Positions 1 through 7,978 of a stretch of 64,000 bases of DNA are shown here, one piece after another. The stretch is from assembly GCF_019947135.1 (NCBI RefSeq), contig NZ_JAGSHT010000002.1, forward strand, positions 62,001 to 126,000. The letters are read 5' to 3'. Each line of letters begins with the position of its first letter. The stretch's first letter is position 1. The DNA is from Occultella gossypii (GTDB lineage Bacteria; Actinomycetota; Actinomycetes; Actinomycetales; Beutenbergiaceae). The notes beneath the pieces were generated by a model that was given only the letters and a program-made list of their open reading frames with translations, did no database searches and was not told the DNA's origin. The position numbers were made by a program, and so were the translations under genes.

Positions 1-719
1 ACACTGTCACCGACGCGACGGCGCCCTACCCGCGCGGCTGGCGGGTCTCCGAGTACCTGCGCCGTACGCCGCGGCTCTTCGAGGCTGCACGCGAGCGGCT
101 GGGCGAGGACGTCGAACTCCTGCATGACGTCCACTCCAGACTGCACCCGAAGCAGGCGGTCACGCTCGCGCGTGACCTCGAGCCCTACCGGCTGTTCTTC
201 CTCGAGGACGTGCTGCCGCCGGAACACTGGGATGCGCTGCCCGAGGTCCGGGCCGCGTCCCCGGTGCCGATCGCGGTCGGTGAGCTGACCACGTCGATGA
301 CCGACGCCACCCGGCTGGTCCTGGATGGGGGAGTGGACCTGATCCGGTCGCATGTGTCGATGCTCGGCGGTCTCACGCCGGCGCGGAAGCTGGCGGCCGC
401 CGCCGAACTGGTCGGGGTGCGCACCGCGTGGCACGCCCCCGGGGACACGTCCCCGATCGGGGCTGCGGCCAACGTCGCCCTGGACGTGACGTCCGCCGCC
501 TTCGGGATCCAGGAGGGACACGTGTACTCCGGCGCGGTGCACGAGGTGTTCCCCGGCACCCTGCGGATCGAGAACGGCTGGCTGCGGCCGAACGAGGCAC
601 CCGGATGGGGCATCGAGATCGACGAGGCCGCCGCCGCCCGATTCCCGGCGGAACTGTCCAGGCACGACGAATGGGCCGCGCAGGTGCGTGGCCTCGACGG
701 AGGGCTCATCGCCCCCTGA
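1..719 (+). CDS. Mannonate dehydratase-like enolase-superfamily enzyme, 5' end outside window
   Basis: The gene is open from base 3 and its start lies upstream; 238 C-terminal residues are visible of about 400 usual for the family. The barrel shows the ManD-type order of acid residues: an Asp in HDVHSRL, a Glu in FFLED and a Glu in AVGEL (the three Mg ligands in this superfamily), then a His in WHAPGDTSP and a C-terminal FGIQE segment. Known ManD enzymes dehydrate D-mannonate or D-gluconate to 2-keto-3-deoxygluconate; many relatives have other or weak acid-sugar activity, so the substrate is open. It lies 39 bp upstream of a sugar ABC importer on the same strand, which supports a role in sugar-acid catabolism. 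Cytoplasmic. Family call firm, substrate inferred. Confidence 0.85.
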   Translation, partial: TVTDATAPYPRGWRVSEYLRRTPRLFEAARERLGEDVELLHDVHSRLHPKQAVTLARDLEPYRLFFLEDVLPPEHWDALPEVRAASPVPIAVGELTTSMTDATRLVLDGGVDLIRSHVSMLGGLTPARKLAAAAELVGVRTAWHAPGDTSPIGAAANVALDVTSAAFGIQEGHVYSGAVHEVFPGTLRIENGWLRPNEAPGWGIEIDEAAAARFPAELSRHDEWAAQVRGLDGGLIAP

Positions 720-758
720 CCTGTTTGAAGGAACCCAACCCCTGAAGGAGTTTCAACG

Positions 759-2147
759 ATGAGACGCAGGACACGACGAGCGGCACCGGTCGCTCTCCTG
801 GGCGTTGCCGCCATGATCCTCTCCGCGTGCAGCGGCGGCGGCAGCGGGGACGACCCCACGGAGGGCGCCTCGGTCGACACCGACGCACCGGTCACCATCT
901 CCGTCGGCGGCCAGCCGACCACGGAGAACCCCGAACAGCTCGCCGACTTCGAACGCCAGGTCGAGGATTTCACGGCCGAACACCCCAACATCACCGTCGA
1001 GGCGGAGGAGACGCTGTGGGAGGCGGACACCTTCCAGGCGCTGCTGGCCGGCGGCACGATGCCGACCGTCATGCAGGTCCCGTTCACGGAGATCGGTGCC
1101 CTGATCGAGCGTGGACAGGTCGCCGACATCACGGACCAGATGGGTGAGTCGGAGGTGCTCCAGCAGCTCAACCCGACCGTGATGGACGTGGTCACCGATG
1201 GCGACGGCCGCATCTACGGTGTCCCGATCGCCGCGTACACCATGGGCCTGCTCTACAACCGGGCCCTGTTCGAGCAGGCCGGGCTCGACCCGGATGACCC
1301 GCCGCAGACCTGGGAGGACGTGAGGACCGCCGCGCAGGCGATCGAGGAGTCCACCGACGCCCAGGGCTTCGGCACCATGACACTCGACAACACCGGCGGC
1401 TGGATCCTGACCACCATGTCCTACGCGTTCGGCAGCACGATGCAGAGCGACGACGGAGCCACGGCCACGCTCGACAACCCGGCCACCACCGAGGTGCTGG
1501 AGTTCTACCGGTCGCTGCGGTGGGAGGACGATTCCATGGGCGCGAACTTCCTGCTCAACTACGACGACGCCGTGAACGCCTTCGCAGCGGGTCAGATGGG
1601 CATGTTCGTCCAGGGCGCCGACAACTACAGCAATATGGTCGTCAACCGTGGGATGGACCCGGAGGACTTCGGAGTGGCCCCGCTCCCACAGACCGATGAC
1701 GGCATCGGCACCCTCGGCGGCGGGACCATCTCGATCATCAGCCCAACCGCGTCCCCTGAGGAGATCGCGGCGGGACTCGCGTGGATCGAGTTCAAGAGCT
1801 TCCTGCAGTACACGGACGAGGAGGTCGCGGTGGCCGCTGCCGAGGCGCGGATCGCGGACGGACTCGCGGTCGGTGCGCCTGGCCTGCCGGTGGTGAACGA
1901 CGAGGTCTACCAGCAGTACCACGGGTGGGTCGAATCGCTGATCAACGTGCCGCGGGAGAACTTCGAGCTGTATCTGAGTACGGTCGAGGACCTCCCGTTG
2001 GTCCCCGAGCCGTCGGTGAAGGCACAGGAGCTGTATGCCACCCTCGACCCGGTGGTCCAGGCGGTCCTGACCCGTGAGGACGCGGACATCGAGCAACTGC
2101 TCGGTGACGCGCAGAACACGATCCAGACTGCTCTCGACGCCGGATGA
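759..2147 (+). CDS. CUT1-type ABC transporter solute-binding lipoprotein
   Basis: A 462-aa extracytoplasmic sugar-binding protein. The N-terminus has a basic run, a hydrophobic core and the lipobox LSAC with the lipidated Cys at residue 24, followed by a Ser/Gly-rich linker, so it should be anchored to the outer face of the membrane. The body has the usual family-1 binding-protein features (a GVPIAAYTMGLLYNRALFEQ-type segment, later GTLGGGTISI). An AAGGAG ribosome site precedes the ATG by 8 nt. It is the first gene of a binding protein-permease-permease set, 39 bp after the enolase-family gene. No ATPase is encoded nearby; CUT1 systems often share an MsiK-type ATPase encoded elsewhere. Ligand unknown; hexuronate or aldonate is suggested by the neighbour. 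Confidence 0.93.
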   Translation: MRRRTRRAAPVALLGVAAMILSACSGGGSGDDPTEGASVDTDAPVTISVGGQPTTENPEQLADFERQVEDFTAEHPNITVEAEETLWEADTFQALLAGGTMPTVMQVPFTEIGALIERGQVADITDQMGESEVLQQLNPTVMDVVTDGDGRIYGVPIAAYTMGLLYNRALFEQAGLDPDDPPQTWEDVRTAAQAIEESTDAQGFGTMTLDNTGGWILTTMSYAFGSTMQSDDGATATLDNPATTEVLEFYRSLRWEDDSMGANFLLNYDDAVNAFAAGQMGMFVQGADNYSNMVVNRGMDPEDFGVAPLPQTDDGIGTLGGGTISIISPTASPEEIAAGLAWIEFKSFLQYTDEEVAVAAAEARIADGLAVGAPGLPVVNDEVYQQYHGWVESLINVPRENFELYLSTVEDLPLVPEPSVKAQELYATLDPVVQAVLTREDADIEQLLGDAQNTIQTALDAG

Positions 2148-2214
2148 TCACGCGCGGTGGGGGGGGCCCCCCGGGCGGCCGCGCCCCCCCCCCGCACCAC
2201 GACCGGAGGTCTGC
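2148..2214 (+). repeat. GC-only palindromic spacer between binding-protein and permease genes
   Basis: The 67-bp gap contains a run of eight G followed by six C, then a NotI-like GCGGCCGC palindrome and a run of ten C. Complementary G and C runs can fold into very stable hairpins. In ABC operons a hairpin here often protects or attenuates so that the binding protein is made in excess over the permeases. The long homopolymers are also a place where assembly errors are likely. Confidence 0.55.
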
Positions 2215-3162
2215 ATGGTTGCCCTCGATGACCCGCCCACCGCTGCTCGCGCCGAAGCCCGCCCGGTCCGGCGCCGTCGGCCCTCGCCGATGGCGTGGGT
2301 GCGTCGCGGCGGGCTCACCACCCTGGTGTTCTTCCTCCCGCTCCTGCTCACCTTCGCGTACTTCTCCTGGTGGCCGATCCTGCGCGGTCTCGTCCTGAGC
2401 CTGCAGCAGACGAACTTCATCGTGACCGAGTGGGTCGGCCTGGCGAACTTCGAGCGGGTCCTGGCCGACCCACTGCTGTTGACAGCGGTCTGGAACACCA
2501 CCTACTTCACCCTGCTGGCCGTGGCCATCGGGTTCCCGGTGCCGATCCTGCTCGCCGTGCTGATCGCCGAGATGCGCCGGACCCGAGGGTTCGCCTCGGT
2601 GCTCGCCTACCTGCCGGTGATCATCCCGCCGGTGGTCTCGGTGCTGCTCTGGAAGACCTTCTACCGTCCCGACGAGGCAGGCCTGTTCAACACCATCCTC
2701 GGATGGGTCGGACTCGGCCCGCTGCCCTGGCTCAACGATCCGGACTTCGTCATCCCCGCCATCGTCGTGCAGGCCACCTGGGCGAGTTTCGGCACCGCCG
2801 TGATCATCTACCTCGCGACGCTGATGACGATCCGCACCGAGCTCTACGAGGCCGCGGAGATCGACGGCGCGAGCATCCTGCGCAGGTTCTGGCACGTCAC
2901 GCTGCCGCAGATGCGAGGCATCCTGCTGATCATGCTGCTGCTGCAGCTGATCGGGACGTTCCAGGTGTTCACCGAGCCGTACATCATGACCGGCGGCGGG
3001 CCCGAGAACCGGAGCACCACCCTGCTCCTGCTCATCTACCGCTACGCCTTCGTCTCCGGGGACTACGGCCGGGCCACCGCGCTCAGCGTGCTGCTTGCGC
3101 TGGCGCTGTCCCTGCTCTCGGCGATCTACCTGTGGGCCACCCGACGCTGGAGTACCTCATGA
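2215..3162 (+). CDS. CUT1-type sugar ABC transporter permease (MalF-like)
   Basis: A 315-aa integral membrane protein with about six transmembrane segments. The cytoplasmic EAA loop reads YEAAEIDGASILRRFWHVTL, the contact site for the ATPase. The ATG at 2215 is chosen over upstream in-frame starts because CGGAGGT lies 5 nt before it; anything earlier would run through the GC-only spacer. The stop overlaps the next start (ATGA), so the two permeases are translationally coupled. It forms the translocation channel with the following gene. Confidence 0.92.
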   Translation: MVALDDPPTAARAEARPVRRRRPSPMAWVRRGGLTTLVFFLPLLLTFAYFSWWPILRGLVLSLQQTNFIVTEWVGLANFERVLADPLLLTAVWNTTYFTLLAVAIGFPVPILLAVLIAEMRRTRGFASVLAYLPVIIPPVVSVLLWKTFYRPDEAGLFNTILGWVGLGPLPWLNDPDFVIPAIVVQATWASFGTAVIIYLATLMTIRTELYEAAEIDGASILRRFWHVTLPQMRGILLIMLLLQLIGTFQVFTEPYIMTGGGPENRSTTLLLLIYRYAFVSGDYGRATALSVLLALALSLLSAIYLWATRRWSTS

Positions 3163-4118
3163 CGAACGTGACCACTCAGCCGGCGACCGTGGCGCCGGCC
3201 CGCGCCGCCCGCCGTCGCCGCGGCCCGGCGGAGGACGTGCGCGACGAGCGCAGCATCATCTCCACGATGGACCGCAAGTCGCCGCTCGTGCGGGGGGTGG
3301 TGGCCGTCGCGGCGGGCCTGGTGCTGGTCGCGCTCGTGATCACCTGCGCCGGGCCCCTGTTCTGGCTCTTCAAGGCGGCGACGTCCACCTCGACCGAGAC
3401 CCTCGCGCAACCGTTCGGACTGTGGCCGAGCGGGCTGCACTGGGAGAACGTGACCGCGGCGTGGAGCACGGTCAGGTTCGGCACCTACCTGCGCAACACC
3501 CTCATCATCTGTGCGGGGGCATGGTTCTTCGGGCTCCTCGTCGCCACGACCGGTGGCTATGGCATCGCCGTCCTGCGACCCGCCTACGCGAAGGTGGTCG
3601 AGATCGCCGTGCTGGCAACCCTGTTCATCCCGGGGGTGGTCTCGCTCGTCGCGCTGTACCTGACCGTGGTGAACCTGCCGCTGCTGAACGTGAACCTCCT
3701 GAACACGTTCTGGGCGGTCTGGCTCCCTGGGGCGGCGAGTGCCTTCAACGTGCTGCTCGTCTCGCGCTACTTCCAGGCGATCCCGCGAGAACTGTTCGAG
3801 GCCGCCCGGATCGACGGCGCAGGTGCTTTCCGGGTGTTCTGGAGCCTCGTGCTGCCGCTCGCCAAGCCGATCCTCGGCGTAGTGTCCCTGTTGACCATCA
3901 TCGGCGCGTACAAGGACTTCCTCTGGCCCCTCCTGGCGCTGCCCGACCACGACCTACAGCCGATCTCGGTGGCTCTGCCGCGGGTGGAGTCCAGCACCGA
4001 CCTCGGTGTCTTCATGGCGGCGCTGTTCGTCTCGGTGGTGATCCCGGTCGCCCTCTTCCTGGTGTTCCAGCGCCAGTTCCTCCGGGCAGCCGGCAGCGCC
4101 GGGGCGATCAAGGGCTGA
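3159..4118 (+). CDS. CUT1-type sugar ABC transporter permease (MalG-like)
   Basis: A 319-aa membrane protein with a roughly 45-residue basic cytoplasmic N-terminus, about six transmembrane helices and the EAA loop FEAARIDGAGAFRVFWSLVL. It starts inside the stop of the first permease (4-bp overlap). It ends only 6 bp before the end of the convergent LacI-type gene, with no room for a dedicated terminator between them. Partner of the preceding permease in a heterodimeric channel. Confidence 0.92.
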   Translation: MTNVTTQPATVAPARAARRRRGPAEDVRDERSIISTMDRKSPLVRGVVAVAAGLVLVALVITCAGPLFWLFKAATSTSTETLAQPFGLWPSGLHWENVTAAWSTVRFGTYLRNTLIICAGAWFFGLLVATTGGYGIAVLRPAYAKVVEIAVLATLFIPGVVSLVALYLTVVNLPLLNVNLLNTFWAVWLPGAASAFNVLLVSRYFQAIPRELFEAARIDGAGAFRVFWSLVLPLAKPILGVVSLLTIIGAYKDFLWPLLALPDHDLQPISVALPRVESSTDLGVFMAALFVSVVIPVALFLVFQRQFLRAAGSAGAIKG

Positions 4119-4124
4119 GGCGCC

Positions 4125-5138
4125 TCAGCCGGTCGTCTCTCCGACGATCAGGGTCGGCGGCTGATAGTGCAGTCCGGGGGCCTGTTCACCGCCCAGCAGG
4201 TGCGCGGCCGCGGCCTCACCCATCCCGATCAGCCCGACGTCGATCGTGGTCAGGTGCCGTGCGGACTGGTCGATGATCAGCCCCTCCCAGTTGTCGACGC
4301 CGACAAGTGCGACGTCTTGGGGCACCCGCACGCCCGCGGCCGCGAACACGTTCTCAACGCCTCGGGCGATGTGGTCGTTCCCGCCGAACACGGCGTCGAT
4401 GTCCCAGCGCTCCGCGAGCATCCGCTGGGCCGCGGTTCGTCCCCATGCCTCGGTCCACGATCCATGGAGCACCTCGTGGACGAGGGTCACGCCGGCCCCC
4501 GAGAGTGCCTCGCGCAACCCTTCGAGACGCAACTGGGCTGCCAGGTCGTCCGCCTCGGCGGCGACGTGCGCGATGCGTCGGCGCCCGAGGGCGAGCAGGT
4601 GCTCACCGGCCATCCGCCCGATCGCATGATTGTCCGGGACGAACATGACATCGTCCGGTTCGTCGGAGAGGGTGAACGCGTAGGTGACCGGCACCGAGAA
4701 CTCGGCGGAGACCGAACGGGTCCGGTGATGTAGGCCTTCGCCGACCACCAGCACGCCGTCGATGCGGCGGGCGTTCAGGGACCGGATGCTCTCGGCCATG
4801 TCGTCGCGGCGACGCAGTCGGGCGTCATAGAGCAATACCGCTTGCTCGTGCTGGCCGAGGTAGGTCGCCGCGCCGATGATCACGGGTCGGGCGAACGTGC
4901 TCTCGGCCCGGTCGGAGAGGACGGCCACCGTTCGGCTCCGGCCGAGGGCGAGGGACTGGGCCAGCCCGTTCGGCCGGAAGTCGAGGCGAAGCGCTGTCTC
5001 TTCGATCCGTTGCCGTGTGACGGCAGATATTCGGCCTCCGCCGTTGAGTGCCTTCGAGGCGGTCGAGAGTGACACGCCGGCGACCGCTGCGACGTCGCTG
5101 AGCGTCACCTTCTTCTTCGAGACCGCCATGGTCGCCAA
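4125..5138 (-). CDS. LacI family transcriptional regulator
   Basis: A 337-aa regulator. Residues about 9-60 form the LacI headpiece (VTLSDVAAVAGVSLSTASKAL, then the hinge region FRPNGLAQSL), followed by a periplasmic-binding-protein-like sensor domain with typical GVDNWEG and LTTIDV segments near the end. The ATG at 5138 and one three codons later are both possible. It lies convergent to the sugar importer, so it is the likely sugar-responsive repressor of that operon and probably of itself; an operator-like site lies 39 bp upstream of its start. Confidence 0.92.
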   Translation of the reverse strand: MATMAVSKKKVTLSDVAAVAGVSLSTASKALNGGGRISAVTRQRIEETALRLDFRPNGLAQSLALGRSRTVAVLSDRAESTFARPVIIGAATYLGQHEQAVLLYDARLRRRDDMAESIRSLNARRIDGVLVVGEGLHHRTRSVSAEFSVPVTYAFTLSDEPDDVMFVPDNHAIGRMAGEHLLALGRRRIAHVAAEADDLAAQLRLEGLREALSGAGVTLVHEVLHGSWTEAWGRTAAQRMLAERWDIDAVFGGNDHIARGVENVFAAAGVRVPQDVALVGVDNWEGLIIDQSARHLTTIDVGLIGMGEAAAAHLLGGEQAPGLHYQPPTLIVGETTG

Positions 5139-5177
5139 TCGTAGTGCGTCGGCCGCTGCCGCGCGTGGATGCCACGC

Positions 5178-5189
5178 GAAAGCGTTTTC
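5178..5189. promoter_or_regulatory. Candidate LacI-family operator
   Basis: GAAAGCGTTTTC has the central CG and A/T-flanked arms typical of LacI-family operators, with two mismatches to perfect symmetry. It sits just upstream of the LacI gene, which fits autoregulation. No second copy was found before the importer genes, whose own promoter probably lies upstream of the window. Confidence 0.45.
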
Positions 5190-5235
5190 TCACGCCGCCA
5201 ACTCGAGGTCGACCGATGCGTGGACGCTCAGGGCG

Positions 5236-6234
5236 TCACCGCGGTTCCCGTGCGCGGAGCACCGCCGTCGCGGTGAGCGAGACGGGCCCGTCCGGGTCGT
5301 CGACCAGGGCCTCCAGGCTCGCCCGCGCCACGGCGCCGGGGACGTCCGCGAGTGCCGTCGTGAGGCGTTGTCTGGCCGCGGCGCTCGCCCCGGGCAGCGC
5401 GTCGGCGAGTGCGCGGGCGATCTCGTCGCCGCGGTCATGGCGTTCGGCCAGCGCGCCGAGCGCACCGGCGGCGTCCACGTCGCCGGAGGCGTCGACGACC
5501 ATGGCGACGAGCCCCGGCACGGCATCGAGATCACCGCGCGAACCCCGCGCGAGGGCGGCGCGCGCCCGCACGATCGGATCCTCGTGCCGCAGGGCACCGG
5601 CCAGAATCGCGTCGGCGCCGGACGAGTCGAACTTCGTCAGCGCCGCCGCCGCGCGATGGCGCCGCTCGGCGTCGGGGGAGGCCAGGGCCTGGGCGAGCAC
5701 GCCGAGGGCGGCGTCCCCGGTCCGGGCGAGGGCCCACTGGAGCGCGCCGGCCGCATTGGGCTCCGCCTCGGACAGCATCGCCTCGGCGAGGACGACGGCG
5801 TCACGCGACCGGCCGCCGTCGGGCATCGACAGCGCGACGCGGTGACGCGCCGAACTGCCCGCGTCGAGCGCACGCATGAGGCCGATCGTGCGCAGCACGT
5901 CGGACCAGTCCGCGGGTTCGCTGGCGCGCACCTGCCCGAGCCGGCCGAGCAACTCCTGCTCCCGCGCGAGGCGCTCGCGGGTGCGCTCCAGGAGGTGTTC
6001 CACCATGCTCTCCGGGCTGAACGAGAGGTCCTCGAGCGCGTCGCCGATCTCGGCCAGGGTGAGCCCGAGGGCCCGGAGCCCCTCCACGTGGAAGAGGCGC
6101 CGGACGTCGCCCTCGGAGTACTGCCGGTACCCACCCGCCGTGCGCCCGGTCGGGCGGACGAGCCCGATGGAGTCGTAGTGCCGCAACATGCGTGCGCTGA
6201 TCCCGGACAGCTCGGAGACCTCGCCGATCAGCAT
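5236..6234 (-). CDS. MerR family regulator with HEAT-like C-terminal domain
   Basis: A 332-aa protein. Residues 1-70 are a MerR winged helix (MLIGEVSELSGISARMLRHY, then GLVRP and GGYRQYSEGDVRRL) followed by the dimerisation helix to about 120. Instead of a short effector domain the remaining 200 residues are Ala/Asp-rich helical repeats (ASPDAERRHRAAAALTKFD, RHEDPIVRARAALARGSRGD and others) resembling HEAT/armadillo repeats. The ATG at 6234 is chosen because it begins the canonical MerR start (MLIGEV) and lies 4 bp after the stop of the upstream HEAT gene. The two form an operon under a MerR-type promoter, so autoregulation is likely. The inducer is unknown. Confidence 0.88.
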   Translation of the reverse strand: MLIGEVSELSGISARMLRHYDSIGLVRPTGRTAGGYRQYSEGDVRRLFHVEGLRALGLTLAEIGDALEDLSFSPESMVEHLLERTRERLAREQELLGRLGQVRASEPADWSDVLRTIGLMRALDAGSSARHRVALSMPDGGRSRDAVVLAEAMLSEAEPNAAGALQWALARTGDAALGVLAQALASPDAERRHRAAAALTKFDSSGADAILAGALRHEDPIVRARAALARGSRGDLDAVPGLVAMVVDASGDVDAAGALGALAERHDRGDEIARALADALPGASAAARQRLTTALADVPGAVARASLEALVDDPDGPVSLTATAVLRAREPR

Positions 6235-6238
6235 CGGT

Positions 6239-6907
6239 TCACTCCCGCACCACGGGTGACCCGAGCAGCGCGAGGACCCGGTTCGCCTCGTCGACCGCGG
6301 CCTCGAAACCCTCGTCGGGGTCCTGGATGAGCCGCTCGGTCGCCATCGCGTGCCGGCGCACCCCGGTGTCGGGGTGGGTCGTCGCCCTCTCGACGACGGC
6401 GGAGGCTGCGTCCCCGAGGTCGACGAGGGCCCGGCTGAGGCTACGGCGGACCTCGTGGTCGCCCCGGTCGAACTGGGTCGCCAGGACCTCGGCAAGGTCG
6501 GCGACATCGTCCGGCGGGACGATGGCGACGGCGGCGCGCCACGCGGCGCGGGCGACCTCCGCATCGTCGTCCTGGAGCAGCTCGGTGGTGATCGCGGGCC
6601 AGGTCCGCGGGTCGCCGAACTTCGACAGCGTGTGCAGCGACTGGCTCCGGGCCTGCGGGATCTGCGACGTCAGTTCACGCAGCACCCGGTCGACGGTGGC
6701 CGGCGCACCGTGCCGGGTGAGCGCCCACGTGAGCATGTCGCGGACGTAGAAGTCGGGCTCGATCGCGCACCGCTCCACCAGCACGTCGACGTACTCGGGC
6801 CGGGGATACGTTCCGGCGGACAGTGTCGCCTGCAGGCGCGCCGATGGGTCGGGGGACTGCAGCCGCGTGCGTAGGGACTGTGCGCCGTGGGGACGCGTGT
6901 GGGTCAT
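6239..6907 (-). CDS. HEAT-repeat protein, partner of the MerR regulator
   Basis: A 222-aa soluble protein built of about five HEAT-like helical repeats (for example EPDFYVRDMLTWALTRHG, DDAEVARAAWRAAVAIVPPD, DHEVRRSLSRALVDLGD). The ATG at 6907 is preferred over one five codons upstream because GGAGGTGG lies 6 nt before it. It is the first gene after the MerR promoter and resembles the C-terminal half of the regulator encoded next, so it may bind the regulator, compete with it for a ligand or be its product of duplication (inference). No catalytic motif is visible. Confidence 0.8.
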   Translation of the reverse strand: MTHTRPHGAQSLRTRLQSPDPSARLQATLSAGTYPRPEYVDVLVERCAIEPDFYVRDMLTWALTRHGAPATVDRVLRELTSQIPQARSQSLHTLSKFGDPRTWPAITTELLQDDDAEVARAAWRAAVAIVPPDDVADLAEVLATQFDRGDHEVRRSLSRALVDLGDAASAVVERATTHPDTGVRRHAMATERLIQDPDEGFEAAVDEANRVLALLGSPVVRE

Positions 6908-6927
6908 GGTGACCACCTCCACCCTCC

Positions 6928-6958
6928 ATGAGAGACCTTGTCACAGTGAGAAGGTCAA
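6928..6958 (-). promoter_or_regulatory. MerR-type promoter with operator in a 19-bp spacer
   Basis: On the minus strand a -35 TTGACC (6958-6953) and a -10 TCTCAT (6933-6928) are separated by 19 bp, the stretched spacing typical of MerR-activated promoters. A near-perfect 23-bp palindrome, GACCTT-N2-CAC-N-GTG-N2-AAGGTC (6934-6956), fills the spacer. Transcription would start about 14 bp before the HEAT-repeat gene. Confidence 0.8.
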
Positions 6959-6967
6959 GGGTGGGTG

Positions 6968-7693
6968 TCACCAGCCGTAGAAGCGCGAGCCACCCGGGAT
7001 GATCGCGAGCACGAACGGAACCAGGAGCAGCGCGGCGACGAACCCCCACCCGCCGGTGAGCCGGCGGGGTCTGGGTGTGACCAGCCTGCGCTGCCACCAC
7101 GGGACCGGCTCGAGGACCAGGTAGGCCAGCCAGATCGGGGCCGCCGCGCAGGTGAGCCAGAACCAAGCCCACTTCGTCGCGAGCCGGGGCGCAGGGCCCA
7201 CGACGAGCAGGATCAGCGCGGCCATGGCGGCGAACGCTGCCAGGCTGATCTGGGTGGCCGGCTGATCCCAGCCCTGGCTGTAGGTGACCGACACGGGCTC
7301 CGGCGAGTCCTCGGCGTCCGCGAGGATGATGGCGCCCTCGTCGACGCGTGGCTCACCAGCCAGGTTCGAGAACTCGTACCACGCCACGCTCCGACCGGAA
7401 TGTCCGGACCATTCCACCCGGAGGGTTCCCGAGCCCTCTGTGCCCGTGGGCAGCCGCTCGATCGTCAGCTCGGACACGCGCCCGGCGCGCAGGTCGTTGC
7501 GCAGCTCGTCGACCATTCGCTCCACGGGTTGCAACGCGATCTGGACGAGCCCTGCGACCATCAGGGCGGCGATCAGCGCGCGGACCACCAGACCCAGCGG
7601 TCCCGACGGCAGCACAAGCGACGACGCGCCCGGCGGCGCGCTCAGGTCGTTCTCGAGCAGTCGCTGCCCATCCCCGCCCGTTCCGGCCCCCAT
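6968..7693 (-). CDS. Hypothetical membrane protein
   Basis: A 241-aa protein of unknown function. One transmembrane helix near residues 33-52 (LVVRALIAALMVAGLVQIAL) is followed by an approximately 95-residue extracytoplasmic region and then three hydrophobic helices near 145-235, the last containing VAALLLVPFVLAIIP. The tail GGSRFYGW is short. The start is supported by GAGGAGG 6 nt upstream. It precedes the HEAT/MerR operon on the same strand, but the MerR promoter lies between them, so it is probably transcribed separately. No enzymatic motif seen. Confidence 0.75.
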   Translation of the reverse strand: MGAGTGGDGQRLLENDLSAPPGASSLVLPSGPLGLVVRALIAALMVAGLVQIALQPVERMVDELRNDLRAGRVSELTIERLPTGTEGSGTLRVEWSGHSGRSVAWYEFSNLAGEPRVDEGAIILADAEDSPEPVSVTYSQGWDQPATQISLAAFAAMAALILLVVGPAPRLATKWAWFWLTCAAAPIWLAYLVLEPVPWWQRRLVTPRPRRLTGGWGFVAALLLVPFVLAIIPGGSRFYGW

Positions 7694-7922
7694 GGCCCCT
7701 CCTCGACGTGTGTCCCGACCCTACCCGTCGGGGCACGAGCGGGGGAGCCGGATACCGGCGAGAGTTGACCACAGTGCTGGCCGGCTGGGCCCTGGGACGT
7801 GGCGCTGCCGCCAGTCTGATGATCTCGGCCGGGTGCCGAGCACGACGGCGATGGGCTGTTCGGGTGCATCGGCTCGCGTGGTCATGGACGTCCTGGGGTT
7901 CGTTCGATGCTCCGGCGAGGGA

Positions 7923-7962
7923 TCGCCGGGTGGGCTTGGACGGGGACCGGCCCACCCGGCGA
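7923..7962 (-). terminator. Hairpin terminator after the surface-protein gene
   Basis: A perfect 13-bp inverted repeat, TCGCCGGGTGGGC (7923-7935) and its complement (7950-7962), encloses a 14-nt loop just after the stop at 7979. No T-run follows, as is common in high-GC actinobacteria. The rest of 7694-7922 holds no supported gene. Confidence 0.7.
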
Positions 7963-7978
7963 CCTGGTCAGCGGCGGA

